Shown piece by piece: positions 10,801-17,909 of a stretch of 64,000 bases of DNA. Source of the DNA: Nonomuraea sp. NBC_00507 (GTDB lineage Bacteria; Actinomycetota; Actinomycetes; Streptosporangiales; Streptosporangiaceae); the NCBI RefSeq assembly GCF_036013525.1, contig NZ_CP107853.1, forward strand, positions 8,308,001 through 8,372,000, written 5' to 3'. The notes under the pieces are model-generated. The model ran no database searches and was not told where the DNA came from. It was given only the letters and a program-made list of their open reading frames with translations. Position 1 is the first letter of the stretch. Each line of letters begins with the position of its first letter. The position numbers and the translations under genes were made by a program.

Positions 10801-11076
10801 ACCCCCCGACGACGAGCGCGCGGCCACCGCTGCCGCCAGCGCGGCCACGGTGGGGGCGGCGAAGAACTCCTTCACCGAGACCCGCACCCCCAGGTTCTTT
10901 CTGATCCGCGCCACCACCTTGGGCGCCAGCAGCGAGTGCCCGCCCAGCTCGAAAAAGTCGTCGAACACGCTCAGGTGCGAACGGCCGAGAATGTCGCGCC
11001 AGATACCCGCGACAACCTCCTCATAGGGGGTACGCGGGGCCATGTGCCGGCTCGGAGCCCAGGAAGGGTGTGCCAT
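7825..11076 (-). CDS. Non-ribosomal peptide synthetase, PCP-C-A(degenerate)-PCP
   Basis: About 1083 residues. Order: carrier domain (about 16-85; Ser in LGGHSLLA), condensation domain (about 100-520; HHIVSDA, with Ala in place of the usual Gly of HHxxxDG), an adenylation-like region (about 535-990) and a second carrier domain (about 1005-1075; LSGFSLLA, Ser kept but His replaced by Phe). The A-like region lacks the P-loop TSGSTGxPKG, the YGPTE motif, a clear TGD and the A10 lysine (RTRDGDYD), so it should not adenylate. Both carriers therefore need loading in trans, most simply by the stand-alone Thr A protein. ATG 11076 is taken as the start; MAPRTP at 11043 is an alternative. It runs into the LanB-like gene with near-touching ends, implying one transcript. 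Confidence 0.92.
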   Translation of the reverse strand: MAHPSWAPSRHMAPRTPYEEVVAGIWRDILGRSHLSVFDDFFELGGHSLLAPKVVARIRKNLGVRVSVKEFFAAPTVAALAAAVAARSSSGGSAVEPRTAEAEPVLSFDQERLWLENQLRPGTAYNVHGRRRLIGPLDVAAMEASIRAILVRHETLRTRFPTVDGRPVQVVDDLGADWRLEVVEGADLDEACHLADEQATTPFDLGRGPLFRCLLVKLSDTEHVLAVTMHHIVSDAWSVGLFVRELSALYEAGGDVELAELPIQYRDYAVWQRAALAGEALQREVRYWREHLADAPPPLALPLTRRFSPARGARGERLRFDLSPQETGELHELCRKHGVTPFMVLLASLATTLGRWSGQRDVVIGVPVAGRTDEGTDQLIGFFVNTLPFRVDLSGEPTFADLLSRVRQVALDGYAHSDAPFDVLVKELRVPRDPGRTPLFQVLLNVVGSPVAEEITGVVVEPMEMPALDSKFDLMISAQEVGEALQIHLEFNAERYRSAMMRVLLEHLRVFLRAAVEDPGRGLLDYPPDAAEKTAAGDWTAVAPHLAVDWFAQGRDRVAVIDRDGERSYRWLSRAADRVALVVSERAASQMEHFGVVRRASAAFVAAVLGCGKAGVTFSVIEEAGPVAARYLGVSTVVDVLPGSEADVDLSPIFAEVSDNDGRKVTGDAEGQCPERQEDGRPGQERPDTRPEADWAVRRFGLDADDRFAVLSARPGHLVSAMSSAFSAGAALLLPERGDLSWLKEHAVTVAYLTPAILRGLDAARETLPALRHAFVENSGDLISHDLVALRRLSPGCRGVGVYRVGRDGRPVAVYPVPADWQPQNAGVRVPLSGGPADDRAELRHAGDQLAAVGEVAELCSGSQHFGDLARRWVDGTLEFVGRADADPVETLAALRDGPDIRDALVTEHVAADGRIVLVGYLTGPDPASGTVKIRQYLLTVLSDALMPEHLFILDELPRTRDGDYDLDALPVPDDDSDPIDDYVPPSTPIEHRLVAIFEELLSVERVGVHDTFFELSGFSLLATQLASRIRDTFGIELSLRDVFGSPTVESLAQLIVRAQGELYGADDLEALLNEIESAGPGA

Positions 11077-11113
11077 AGCCGAACCGTACGTGCCGCCCCC
11101 AGGCGTCCGGATG

Positions 11114-11269
11114 TCACACAAAAGGGGGATCGCAGGTGACGAGCCAGCCCTTCGGGCGGACAGCAGAGGGGCCGGCGGGCCAGGCGGCCAGTTCGTCGGG
11201 CCAGCGGCGCTGAATCTTGGTGAACGTGTGGCCTTCCTCCGGTAGGACCGCGAACAGATCGGCCTGCAC
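11114..11269 (-). pseudogene. Short orphan reading frame, possible C-terminal remnant
   Basis: A 51-codon frame (GTG 11269) with gene-like codon use, ending TCDPPFV-stop. The frame stays open upstream to about 11361 but becomes repetitive there. I do not recognise the family. It lies between the NRPS start and a nucleotidyltransferase remnant on the other strand, and its upstream part overlaps that remnant, as expected at a rearrangement junction. It could also be a fortuitous open frame. Confidence 0.25.
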
Positions 11270-11363
11270 GACCCCCTGACCAGAGGCAGCCTGGCTGGAG
11301 GCGACCTGGCGGGAGGCGCCCAGGCCGAAGGCACCCAGGCCGAAGGACTGGTCGCGGGCTGTT

Positions 11364-11684
11364 CATGAAGACCTGGAGCTGAAGCCGCTGCTCTACACCT
11401 TCCGCGTGCTGGCCACGGGGACACACCTCATGCGTACCGGGGAGCTGGAGGCCGACCTGACGCGACTGTACGCATACGGGCCCGCGTACCTGCCCGAACT
11501 GGTGGCGTTGAAGCGGGACGCCGAGCACGGACGCGCGCCTTCCGTCATCGGCGTGGAGGCGGACGTGGAGCGAATGACCACGGCGCTGGAGGACGCGCGG
11601 GACTCCTCGGCGCTGACGGAACGCGCGACGGCCGAGGAGGCGCTGCACCGTCTCGTGGTACGGGCCCGGCTGGCGGCGCCGTGA
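11364..11684 (+). pseudogene. C-terminal remnant of a YcgL-type predicted nucleotidyltransferase
   Basis: The frame from 11364 reads HEDLELKPLLYTFRVLATG and continues HLMRTGELEADL and LPELVALKRDAEHG. This is the C-terminal part of the DNA polymerase beta-like nucleotidyltransferases of the YcgL/COG3541 group, in which KPLLYxFRxLLTGxHLMRTGE is a hallmark. The N-terminal nucleotidyltransferase core (GSxxxG and acidic triad) is missing, and the sequence just upstream is a short imperfect repeat (CCCAGGCCGAAGG twice, 11319-11347) with no start codon. It is most likely a truncated gene left by a deletion or insertion. Confidence 0.6.
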
Positions 11685-11785
11685 CGCTGGCGGGCGGGCA
11701 GGACGCCGCGTCGATGGATGGCGGCGTCGCAAGTCCTGTCCGTGGCACTCCGGATCCGTTTCACTCCGGCCCTATATTTGCGTCC

Positions 11786-12532
11786 ATGTCTGGCTCGCCC
11801 ATACAGCCATCCCCCTTCCTCCTGTTCGCCGCGCCCCTGAAGGAATCCAGCGAGTACGCCGGACCAGGTCGCTGCTCGTTGTGCTCCCTGGAGGCCGATC
11901 CCACGTTCGATCTCGGTATCGGCGCCGATGTCATCCACGAATGCACGCACTGCGCTCGGTCGTTCGCGGTGCCGGCCGACGAGCATGAGACGGCGACCGT
12001 GGACTGTCCGCATTGCCGAGCCGCGATGCCGGTGGCCAGGCTGAATGACCCGGCGGTCTGCGTCTCCTGCCTGCGCCAGGGCAAGGCGGCCCTGACCAAG
12101 GACACCGAGTACGGAATGGTGCGCTGGGAGGATGCGATGCGCGGTCGCACCCATGGCGTCCCCGATCTTCACCACGCCTCTGGGTTCGAGCTGGACATGC
12201 CCGACGGCGACGACTGGGTGGGAGTCCTCATCTCTTCGGAGACCCTTCTCGAACTCGTGCGCACGCCGACGTACTCAACCTGGCAAGGAGAAGTGTGGCT
12301 GTTCTGCTGTGGCCAGGCCATGACGTACCTCGGTGAGTGGGGCAAGGAGGATTTCTCCGCCTATGCACCGGAGGATCCGGGGGGCGCCTTCCTGATGGCC
12401 ATGCGCGACAGCGACGCGGCTGGCGTATGGGAGCATCTGCCCGACCGCTTCCCCGCGCATACCGAAATCGGGTCCCACGTTTTCGGCTGCCGCACTTGTA
12501 ATGGCCGCCGGGGCCACATCGAACGTGCATAA
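11786..12532 (+). CDS. CbrC family protein (UPF0167)
   Basis: 248 residues. The C-terminal half carries the CbrC signature: RTPTYSTWQGEVWLFCC, then AMTYLGEWGKEDF. Cys pairs typical of the family's metal-binding-like motifs recur (CSLC, CTHC, CPHC, CVSCL). The E. coli homologue CbrC is linked to colicin E2 tolerance; the biochemical role is unknown. ATG 11786 gives a normal family N-terminus. Upstream in-frame starts reach 11681 but encode poor sequence. There is no Shine-Dalgarno, but TATATT at 11773-11778 sits 7 nt before the ATG, which suggests a leaderless message. Confidence 0.8.
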   Translation: MSGSPIQPSPFLLFAAPLKESSEYAGPGRCSLCSLEADPTFDLGIGADVIHECTHCARSFAVPADEHETATVDCPHCRAAMPVARLNDPAVCVSCLRQGKAALTKDTEYGMVRWEDAMRGRTHGVPDLHHASGFELDMPDGDDWVGVLISSETLLELVRTPTYSTWQGEVWLFCCGQAMTYLGEWGKEDFSAYAPEDPGGAFLMAMRDSDAAGVWEHLPDRFPAHTEIGSHVFGCRTCNGRRGHIERA

Positions 12533-12793
12533 TGCCCCTCCGGTCATTGTGGCGTTCGAGGGCCGGAAGCAAGGAGACGCCGTACGCACTGACCTCTCGA
12601 CAGGACGGCTCAGGAACTGGCGAGCGCGGCCAGCTTGAGCGCTGCCAAGCTTGTTGGCCGCAGCCAGGACAGCACTCGCCGTCTCAACGCCTCTTCCAGC
12701 GCACCGGCCTGTCCCGCATTGCCGATTACCTTCGGCTTGGTCCGCTACCCGAGCTCAGCGACTTCGAGGTCTAGCACCTGACGAAGGAATCGG
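12533..12793 (+). other. Non-coding or decayed stretch before the ISL3 element
   Basis: No convincing gene. A minus-strand frame (about 12623-12772) has tolerable codon use and ends LAALKLAALASS-stop but has no start or recognisable family. Short plus-strand frames look like noise. Confidence 0.5.
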
Positions 12794-12801
12794 CCGATAG
12801 G
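12794..12801. repeat. 8-bp target-site duplication, left copy
   Basis: CCGATAGG immediately outside the left inverted repeat; the same 8 bp occur immediately outside the right repeat at 14840-14847. Eight-bp duplications are characteristic of the ISL3 family. Confidence 0.8.
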
Positions 12802-12829
12802 GACTCTTCGAACTTGATCGGGGTTTGAG
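12802..12829 (+). repeat. Left inverted repeat of ISL3-type element
   Basis: Starts GACTCTTCGAA and continues through TCGGGGTTTGAG. It matches the right end (14812-14839) at most positions, with one base inserted in the T run. Confidence 0.8.
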
Positions 12830-12921
12830 GTTCCGTCGGGCCCTGGAGCTTGAGAGGGCTCGTGGCTCGGTGATCCTTCTTGTTGTCGAGGCAAGAAGAT
12901 CACAGCAGAGAAGCCACGAGC

Positions 12922-14247
12922 ATGGTCAACGATACGACGCTGCTGCTCGGCCTGGACGGCGTGGCCGTCACGAAGGTCGTCGCCGCAGGCCAGGGGGCGC
13001 AGGATGGGCCGGTGGTGCACTTGGCCACTGCGGATGAGCGGGCCAGATGCTGCCCACAGTGCGGGGTTGCCGCGGTCCGGATGAAGGAATGGATGATCAC
13101 CCGGCCGCGGGATCTGCCAGTCGGCGGGCGGCGGTGTGCGTTGCGCTGGCGTAAGCGTCGCTGGTGCTGTGATTAGGCGTCTTGTCCGCGTCAGACGTTC
13201 ACCGAGCAGGTGCCGCAGATTCCCGCGCGGTCGCGGCTGACGCTGCGATTACGCCAGGCCGCCGGTGCCGCCGTTGGTGATGGCGGGCGAACGGTGATCC
13301 AGTCGGCGCGGGATTACGGGGTGTCCTGGCCGATCGTGTCCGCGGCGTTCACCGAGCACGCCCATCGGGTACTGCCAGCCCAACCCGACCCGGTCAGCGT
13401 GCTGGGCATCGATGAGGTCCGCCGAGGCCGTCCTCGCTGGGTGCTGGAGGAGGCCACCGGCGCGTGGACGACGGCGGTGGATCGCTGGCATACCGGCTTC
13501 GTGGACCTGTCCGGCCAGCAGGGACTGCTCGGCCAGGTCGAAGGCCGTACCATCGCCGCCGTCACCGGCTGGCTCGGCCAGCGTGAGGCGGCCTGGCGTG
13601 AGCAGGTGGCCTTCGTCGCGATCGACATGTGCACCATCTTCAAATCCGCCGTACGCGCCGCGTTACCGCACGCCACGCTGGTGGTCGACCACTTCCACGT
13701 CGTGCAGCTGGCCAACCAGGCGCTCACCGAGGTCCGCCGCCGCCTCACCGTGCAGATCCGCGGCCGGCGCGGCCGCAAGGGCAACCGTGAGTGGGAACTG
13801 CGCAACCGGCTCACCCGCTCCGCGGCCCGGATGCACGGCTGTCAGCTCGATCCGATGGTCGATGACCTGTACGCCCTGCCCGCACGGCTGGGCCGGCCGA
13901 TCCTGGCCGCCTGGAATGCCAAGGAAGACCTGCTGGATCTGCTCGCCCTGGCCCGCACCCACCCCGACCGGACCGTCATCGCCAACCGGCTATTTCGCTT
14001 CTACGATCGCTGCGCCGCCTCCGGCCTCCCCGAACTCGAACGCCTGGCCACCACGATCGAGACCTGGTGGCCGGAAATCCTCGCCTTCATCCGCACCGGC
14101 ATCACCAACGCCGGCTCCGAAGGCACCAACCGCGTCATCAAGACCACCGCCCGCGACGCCTACGGCTTCCGCAACCCCGAAAATCAGCGTCTGCGCACCC
14201 GCTGCGCCACCACCCGACGCGGACGCGGACACCTCAGCCGCGCCTGA
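12922..14247 (+). pseudogene. ISL3-family transposase with in-frame amber codon
   Basis: Frame from ATG 12922. An N-terminal zinc-finger-like region (CCPQCG) is followed by RWRKRRWCCD, then TAG at 13174-13176. The same frame continues without a shift: ASCPRQTFTEQ, the DDE-type core with SVLGIDEVRRG, FVAIDMCTIFKSAVR and VVDHFHVVQLANQAL, and the usual C-terminus with GTNRVIKTTARDAYGFRN and RLRTRCATTRRGRGH. Relatives normally have a sense codon, often Glu (GAG), where TAG stands, so one substitution explains the break. Total length is about 441 codons, normal for ISL3. An internal start near 13210 would lack the DNA-binding N-terminus. Confidence 0.88.
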
Positions 14248-14260
14248 ATTCGAAGAGCCC
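14235..14260 (-). repeat. Internal right-end-like sequence after the transposase gene
   Basis: Read inward it starts GGGCTCTTCGAATTCAGG and later has CGGCTGAGG, resembling both element ends. No duplicate of the left flank follows it (GCACAGGC against GCCGATAG). It marks where a plain IS without passenger would end. Confidence 0.6.
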
Positions 14261-14292
14261 GCACAGGCTGACCGTCATTTAGTCTTCCGCTC

Positions 14293-14727
14293 ATGCCGAC
14301 ACGTCTGTCACCCCGCCTCGCCGCGGTCGTGAACGCGCTTCCCCTTCAGCCGCACTCGCGTGTCCTCGAAATCGGGTGCGGGCCCGGGGCCGCCGCACGA
14401 GCGGTCGCAGCCCGACTCACCACCGGCCACATCCTGGCCATCGACAGATCCGCCGCCGCCATCGCCCAGGCAGAAGCCGCCGCGATAGACGAAATCACGT
14501 CCGGCCGCATGAGCGTCCGCCAAGTCGCGGGCGAAGACTTCGTCCTGCAGGCTCACGAAGAGCCGTACGACATCGTATTCGCCGTTCGGGTTGGAGCCCT
14601 CGACGGGCGACATCCCGAGCTTGGTCAACGGGTGCTTCAGCGCATCGCCGCGGCGACCACGGCAGAGGCCCGGCTTTTCATCGACGGTGGCGATCCGCTT
14701 CGTGAACTGCTCATCCCGCGGACTTGA
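14293..14727 (+). CDS. Small class I SAM-dependent methyltransferase, passenger of the ISL3-type element
   Basis: 144 residues. Motif I is LEIGCGPGAAARA, followed by the acidic ribose-binding loop AIDRSAAAIAQA, and FAVRVGALDGRHPELG in the region after motif IV. The C-terminus LFIDGGDPLRELL looks complete but the protein is short for the class, so only the Rossmann core is present. The substrate cannot be told. The gene lies wholly between the transposase and the outer right end of the IS, in the same orientation, so it would move with the element. Confidence 0.78.
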   Translation: MPTRLSPRLAAVVNALPLQPHSRVLEIGCGPGAAARAVAARLTTGHILAIDRSAAAIAQAEAAAIDEITSGRMSVRQVAGEDFVLQAHEEPYDIVFAVRVGALDGRHPELGQRVLQRIAAATTAEARLFIDGGDPLRELLIPRT

Positions 14728-14811
14728 GCCGACTGGATCGGCTGCATGGGGCTTCGAACCCCGTCGAGGTCGGAAGACCAGTGCGCAGTTGACTCGGAGA
14801 AGCCATGGATG

Positions 14812-14839
14812 GCTCAACCCCGACTAACTTCGAAGAGCC
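14812..14839 (-). repeat. Right inverted repeat of ISL3-type element
   Basis: Read inward: GGCTCTTCGAAGTTAGTCGG then GGTTGAG. It pairs with the left end at 12802. Confidence 0.8.
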
Positions 14840-14847
14840 CCGATAGG
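14840..14847. repeat. 8-bp target-site duplication, right copy
   Basis: CCGATAGG, identical to 12794-12801. Confidence 0.8.
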
Positions 14848-15193
14848 GTGCCGTCTCCTGGTTCGGGCGGGTCGGGAAGGGCGTCCAGGACTTCGGCCAG
14901 GGCCGGCAGATCGAGCGGATCGGTCAGCGGGTCGGCGACGGTGACGTGCTCCAGGTGGCGGGCGAGCACGTCGATCGGGGATGATGGCACGCGAACGCGG
15001 CCCCTGTTCTTGATCGACTGGCGTAGACACCCAACGATCATTAGGGGTCGCGTTTGTCATCTGCAGCCCGGGGTGCCCCCGACCATCCGGCCGTCTCAGG
15101 CCCTTCTGTGTCCCACCAACCGGGAACGCTTCAGCCCTGCAGCCTTACCCCAGCCGTCGTGATGTCGCCGGCGAGTTGGCGCCCGCACTCGGT
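14848..15193 (-). other. Gap with a possible interrupted small reading frame
   Basis: On the minus strand a frame beginning near 15041 (MIVGCLRQSIKNRG, later DVLARHLEHVTVADPL) runs into the ISL3 element. If the element and one target copy are removed in silico, it continues for about seven codons (ADSFVRC) and stops. No family is recognised. The remainder to 15193 shows nothing convincing. Confidence 0.3.
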
Positions 15194-15481
15194 TCAGGTC
15201 AGCGAGCGCGCGTCCGCGACGTCGTACTCGGCAACCGAGGCGCCGAGCATCGCAGCGCGTTGCGTGTCGCTGGGGCCGCTGCTGCGGAACGCCTCGACGG
15301 CCGTCTGCGACTCCCAGCGCTCGAAGACGTTGATACGGCCGACATCCACCAGGTCCGCGCTGATGGCGAAGTCGAGGCAGCCGGGTGCGCGGCGAGCCAT
15401 CTCAATGATGCCCACGCAGTCCGCGAGATAGCGCTCGCGCTGTTGCGGGTCGACGACGAGATGCCCCGCGACGATTACCAT
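15194..15481 (-). CDS. Antibiotic biosynthesis monooxygenase (ABM) family protein, YgiN-like
   Basis: 95 residues with a single dimeric alpha/beta-barrel ABM domain. It opens MVIVAGHLVVDPQQRERYLA, has the APGCLDF turn and VFERWESQTAVEAFRSS typical of quinol monooxygenase-like proteins, and ends near SVAEYDVA. Such proteins use cofactor-free oxygenation or simply bind small aromatics; the substrate is unknown. AAAGGAG stands 6 nt before the ATG at 15481. It is not obviously in an operon with its neighbours. Confidence 0.85.
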   Translation of the reverse strand: MVIVAGHLVVDPQQRERYLADCVGIIEMARRAPGCLDFAISADLVDVGRINVFERWESQTAVEAFRSSGPSDTQRAAMLGASVAEYDVADARSLT

Positions 15482-15638
15482 GTGCTGCTCCTTTGCCAGG
15501 TTCGAACTGACCGTTTCAGGCTATGACTGTCGACCGAGCTGGAACTCATCGGTGCGCGCACCCCGGACACCACGATCCTTCGCCGCGCCTTGGAGCCCCG
15601 CTGAATGAGAGCACATTCTCGCTTGGCCCCAGGCAGTC

Positions 15639-16784
15639 TCAGGCGATTGCCGCAAGATTGACGATCAGGAACTTATCGTCCCGAGGCATGACAAGTAGAC
15701 GAAGGTCCGAAGTCGGCAGATACCTTCTCCCGGACCTATCGGTCCTCAGGTCAACCGCAGTGCCGGTCTGCAGGTCGTAGAGAGCACTCCAACTCCACCC
15801 TGGACCGTCACCCGTGAGGAACCGGTCGAGTCGAATAGGCTGCGGTGCTACGAAGGGAAGGGGTATCTCGCCGATTTCCCGGCCATCGCGGCCGTGGACT
15901 TTCGCCGGTGCAGCGTCTCCCTGCTTACCGACGCAACGGGTGATGCCACACGCCACGAGCTGTGCGTTGTCCATGGCCCCCGAAGCACGGCGCTCACCAC
16001 TCTCGGCGTTGAGCATGCTCTGGTATGGGATGTTTCGGCGGTTACGAGGATTAGGCGACCCCACCCATGGCCACTGGAAAATATGCTGACCTTGGGTGCC
16101 GGCTACCGCCTGCGGGTCGCCCCCGGAGAAGGGCACCTTGAAGACGCCCAGGTTGCCCGTGGACCAGGCGAAGCCGTCGCGCAGGACGGTTAACGCGGTG
16201 ATGAGCCCTTCAGGGGATCGGGGCGGCAAGGAGAATGATGTGACGATCGTAGGCTTTCCGCCCGATACGGGTGCCGACCAGATGTCGGCGATCTCCTTTC
16301 CGTCCTTCTTCCGGGCGGTCCACCAGCCGATGCGTCCATAGCCGACGGCGAATCCGCTGGCGAAGATCGAGGCCCCCTCTGGAGTCGGAATGTCACTGAT
16401 CTTTCGGGTCTTACCGTTGTTGAGATCGTACGCCAGGATACCGTCCGCACGCTCGAATTTCGATTCTGCCGTAATGAGCACAGTGTTGTCGTCAAGAAAG
16501 GCCTGTGGGCGAACCACACCGCCGTTGGGCAGTACAGTAGGCATCTCGTGCGCTGCCTGCGGCCACACATCCTCAATGCTTTTCGTGGGCGCGATGGCGT
16601 TGGCGGAGACTACCTGAGCACCGACAGTGGGCTCGGACGGCGATCCCGATAAGAAGCGTGAGCTCACGAAAGCACTGGAGACGACGATCGTCGTTACTGC
16701 GATCGTCGCGGCGGCGATTCCTTTTCCACGGCTACGCTTAGGCTTGGTAGGCGCATCACTGAGTATTTCATTGGTTCGGGACAT
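15639..16784 (-). CDS. Membrane-anchored beta-propeller-like protein, unknown function
   Basis: 381 residues. A basic cytoplasmic N-terminus (PTKPKRSRGKG) is followed by one hydrophobic segment (AAATIAVTTIVVSSAFVSSR, about residues 24-43), so the bulk is probably outside the cell. The ectodomain has repeated blade-like units (ILAYDLNNGKTRKISDIP, then DIWSAPVSGGKPTIV, then VFKVPFSGGDPQAV and SALYDLQTGTAVDLR) as in TolB/WD-type propellers. CGITRCVG near residue 285 may be a disulfide. Base composition is visibly less GC-rich than the flanks, suggesting transfer. It follows a small secreted-protein gene on the same strand with about 25 bp between them; a joint function is inferred. Confidence 0.7.
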   Translation of the reverse strand: MSRTNEILSDAPTKPKRSRGKGIAAATIAVTTIVVSSAFVSSRFLSGSPSEPTVGAQVVSANAIAPTKSIEDVWPQAAHEMPTVLPNGGVVRPQAFLDDNTVLITAESKFERADGILAYDLNNGKTRKISDIPTPEGASIFASGFAVGYGRIGWWTARKKDGKEIADIWSAPVSGGKPTIVTSFSLPPRSPEGLITALTVLRDGFAWSTGNLGVFKVPFSGGDPQAVAGTQGQHIFQWPWVGSPNPRNRRNIPYQSMLNAESGERRASGAMDNAQLVACGITRCVGKQGDAAPAKVHGRDGREIGEIPLPFVAPQPIRLDRFLTGDGPGWSWSALYDLQTGTAVDLRTDRSGRRYLPTSDLRLLVMPRDDKFLIVNLAAIA

Positions 16785-16809
16785 TATAGCTCTCCTGAAT
16801 TGTTAGAGT

Positions 16810-17196
16810 TTACGCATAGCTCCAGGTGCCGCAGTTGAAGACTGATATGCTGCCGTTGGAGAGCTTGTCGCGATTGCATGTTTGAATCGCTGTGGTAAGG
16901 CTGCTGGCATTATAGGATTGACTGCCTACACCACCGGTGTAATCGATATAAATAGACCCGGTGACAGTCGTCTGGTAGCGCATACGGATACCATATCCGT
17001 CGGCATCGTAGTCGTTGAGCGTATAATAGTGGCCGGGAGTTGTAGTGTAAGGGATCGTATCCCAGTATTCCGCATCGCCAGAGTAGTCGGCTGTGGGACT
17101 CCAGGCACGTAACGCAGCTGATGCGCCTTGCTGCATCGTGAGCCATAACGCGGTGATGACTAACGGCGCCAGGAACAGCCGTTGCATTTTCCTCAT
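16810..17196 (-). CDS. Small secreted protein, unknown function
   Basis: 128 residues from ATG 17196, with AGGAGG about 10 nt upstream. The Sec signal peptide is MRKMQRLFLAPLVITALWLT followed by MQQGASA, with likely cleavage after ASA. The mature part of about 100 residues is rich in Tyr, Thr, Asn and Gly (TPGHYYTLNDYDADGYG, then GSIYIDYTGG), ends FNCGTWSYA and carries two Cys that could form a disulfide. I recognise no family. It is upstream of, and probably co-transcribed with, the membrane-anchored propeller gene. AT content is raised relative to the window. Confidence 0.65.
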   Translation of the reverse strand: MRKMQRLFLAPLVITALWLTMQQGASAALRAWSPTADYSGDAEYWDTIPYTTTPGHYYTLNDYDADGYGIRMRYQTTVTGSIYIDYTGGVGSQSYNASSLTTAIQTCNRDKLSNGSISVFNCGTWSYA

Positions 17197-17909
17197 GCTC
17201 GAGGGACCTCCTCGGGTTTCGACACGAAGGCGAGGGAACGACAATGTCCAGATCACGTGATGTCGGGGTGATCTTAACAAGCCCTTCAGCACCGGGGAAG
17301 CCCAATATGAAAGTTGATTTCCTAGGCTAGCCTCGATTTACGGTCCTGGGCGGCTTCGCTTGAGGTGTCGGCGGGCAGGGCTCTGGCGTAGTTAAAGTTT
17401 CTGCATGCTTGTCGGTTCGCTGGTGAGAGCTGCAGGAGTTCCAGGAGCCACGGCCCAACTGCCCCAAGGATTGGCGGGCGAGGGTATTGGACGGCCAAAT
17501 CCAGCGATTTGGCCAAACGGCACTGCCACAAGCTGGCTAGGGCGTCGGGAATGATCGACGATTCGACATCTCGTTCCTTGGTACCGGCTCACCGGGACAA
17601 TATGGTTGCTCGGGGAGAGCACCGTTCGATCGACCATTACGGCAGGTCATATTGCCCGGCGAGGGCCAGGGCTTGCTTCTCGTCCACTCGGCGATCCAGA
17701 TGCGGCCGGAGTGGATCTGATCATGCAGGGAGTCGTGCTGGTCTGGCCACTGATCTGGCGTTATGGATAGCCGGGCAAGAGCCAGTGCTCTGACCGGTGA
17801 CGTTCACCGGGTTGCTGTTGGAGGCGATAGATGGGCCGGTTGGTGAGCGGCATGAGGGGCGGATCAATCCAGATGCAACCCGCGAGGTCACCCTCATAGC
17901 CTCAGCCTC
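17197..17909. other. Long gap without a supportable gene
   Basis: About 710 bases. Open frames on both strands have poor codon use. A minus-strand frame (17322-17531) with LDLAVQYPRPPILGAVGPWL and, further up, a stretch reading RRVDEKQALALAGQYDLP broken by stops may be a decayed gene. The left 130 bases should hold the promoter for the secreted-protein gene at 17196. Confidence 0.4.

Larger units (their letters stand above)
12802..14839 (+). mobile_element. ISL3-family insertion element with methyltransferase passenger
   Basis: A 2038-bp element bounded by imperfect inverted repeats and an 8-bp direct repeat. The left end begins GACTCTTCGAACTTGATCGG; the right end read inward begins GGCTCTTCGAAGTTAGTCGG. 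Both continue into GGTT(T)GAG, so the repeats are about 28 bp with one indel. Inside are an ISL3-type transposase gene with an amber codon and a small SAM-dependent methyltransferase gene. A second, right-end-like sequence lies internally at 14235-14260, directly after the transposase and before the passenger gene. IS elements carrying passenger genes are known; this layout fits one. Transposition from this copy is probably dead unless the amber is suppressed. Confidence 0.82.

Noticed and set aside
8926..11139. A 737-codon plus-strand frame opposite the second NRPS
   Set aside because: Antisense shadow with Pro/Arg/His-rich composition and no domains; the minus-strand NRPS explains the region.
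14235..14260. Placing the right end of the ISL3-type element here
   Set aside because: The flank does not repeat the left target sequence, whereas the outer end at 14839 gives a perfect 8-bp duplication and longer repeat match.
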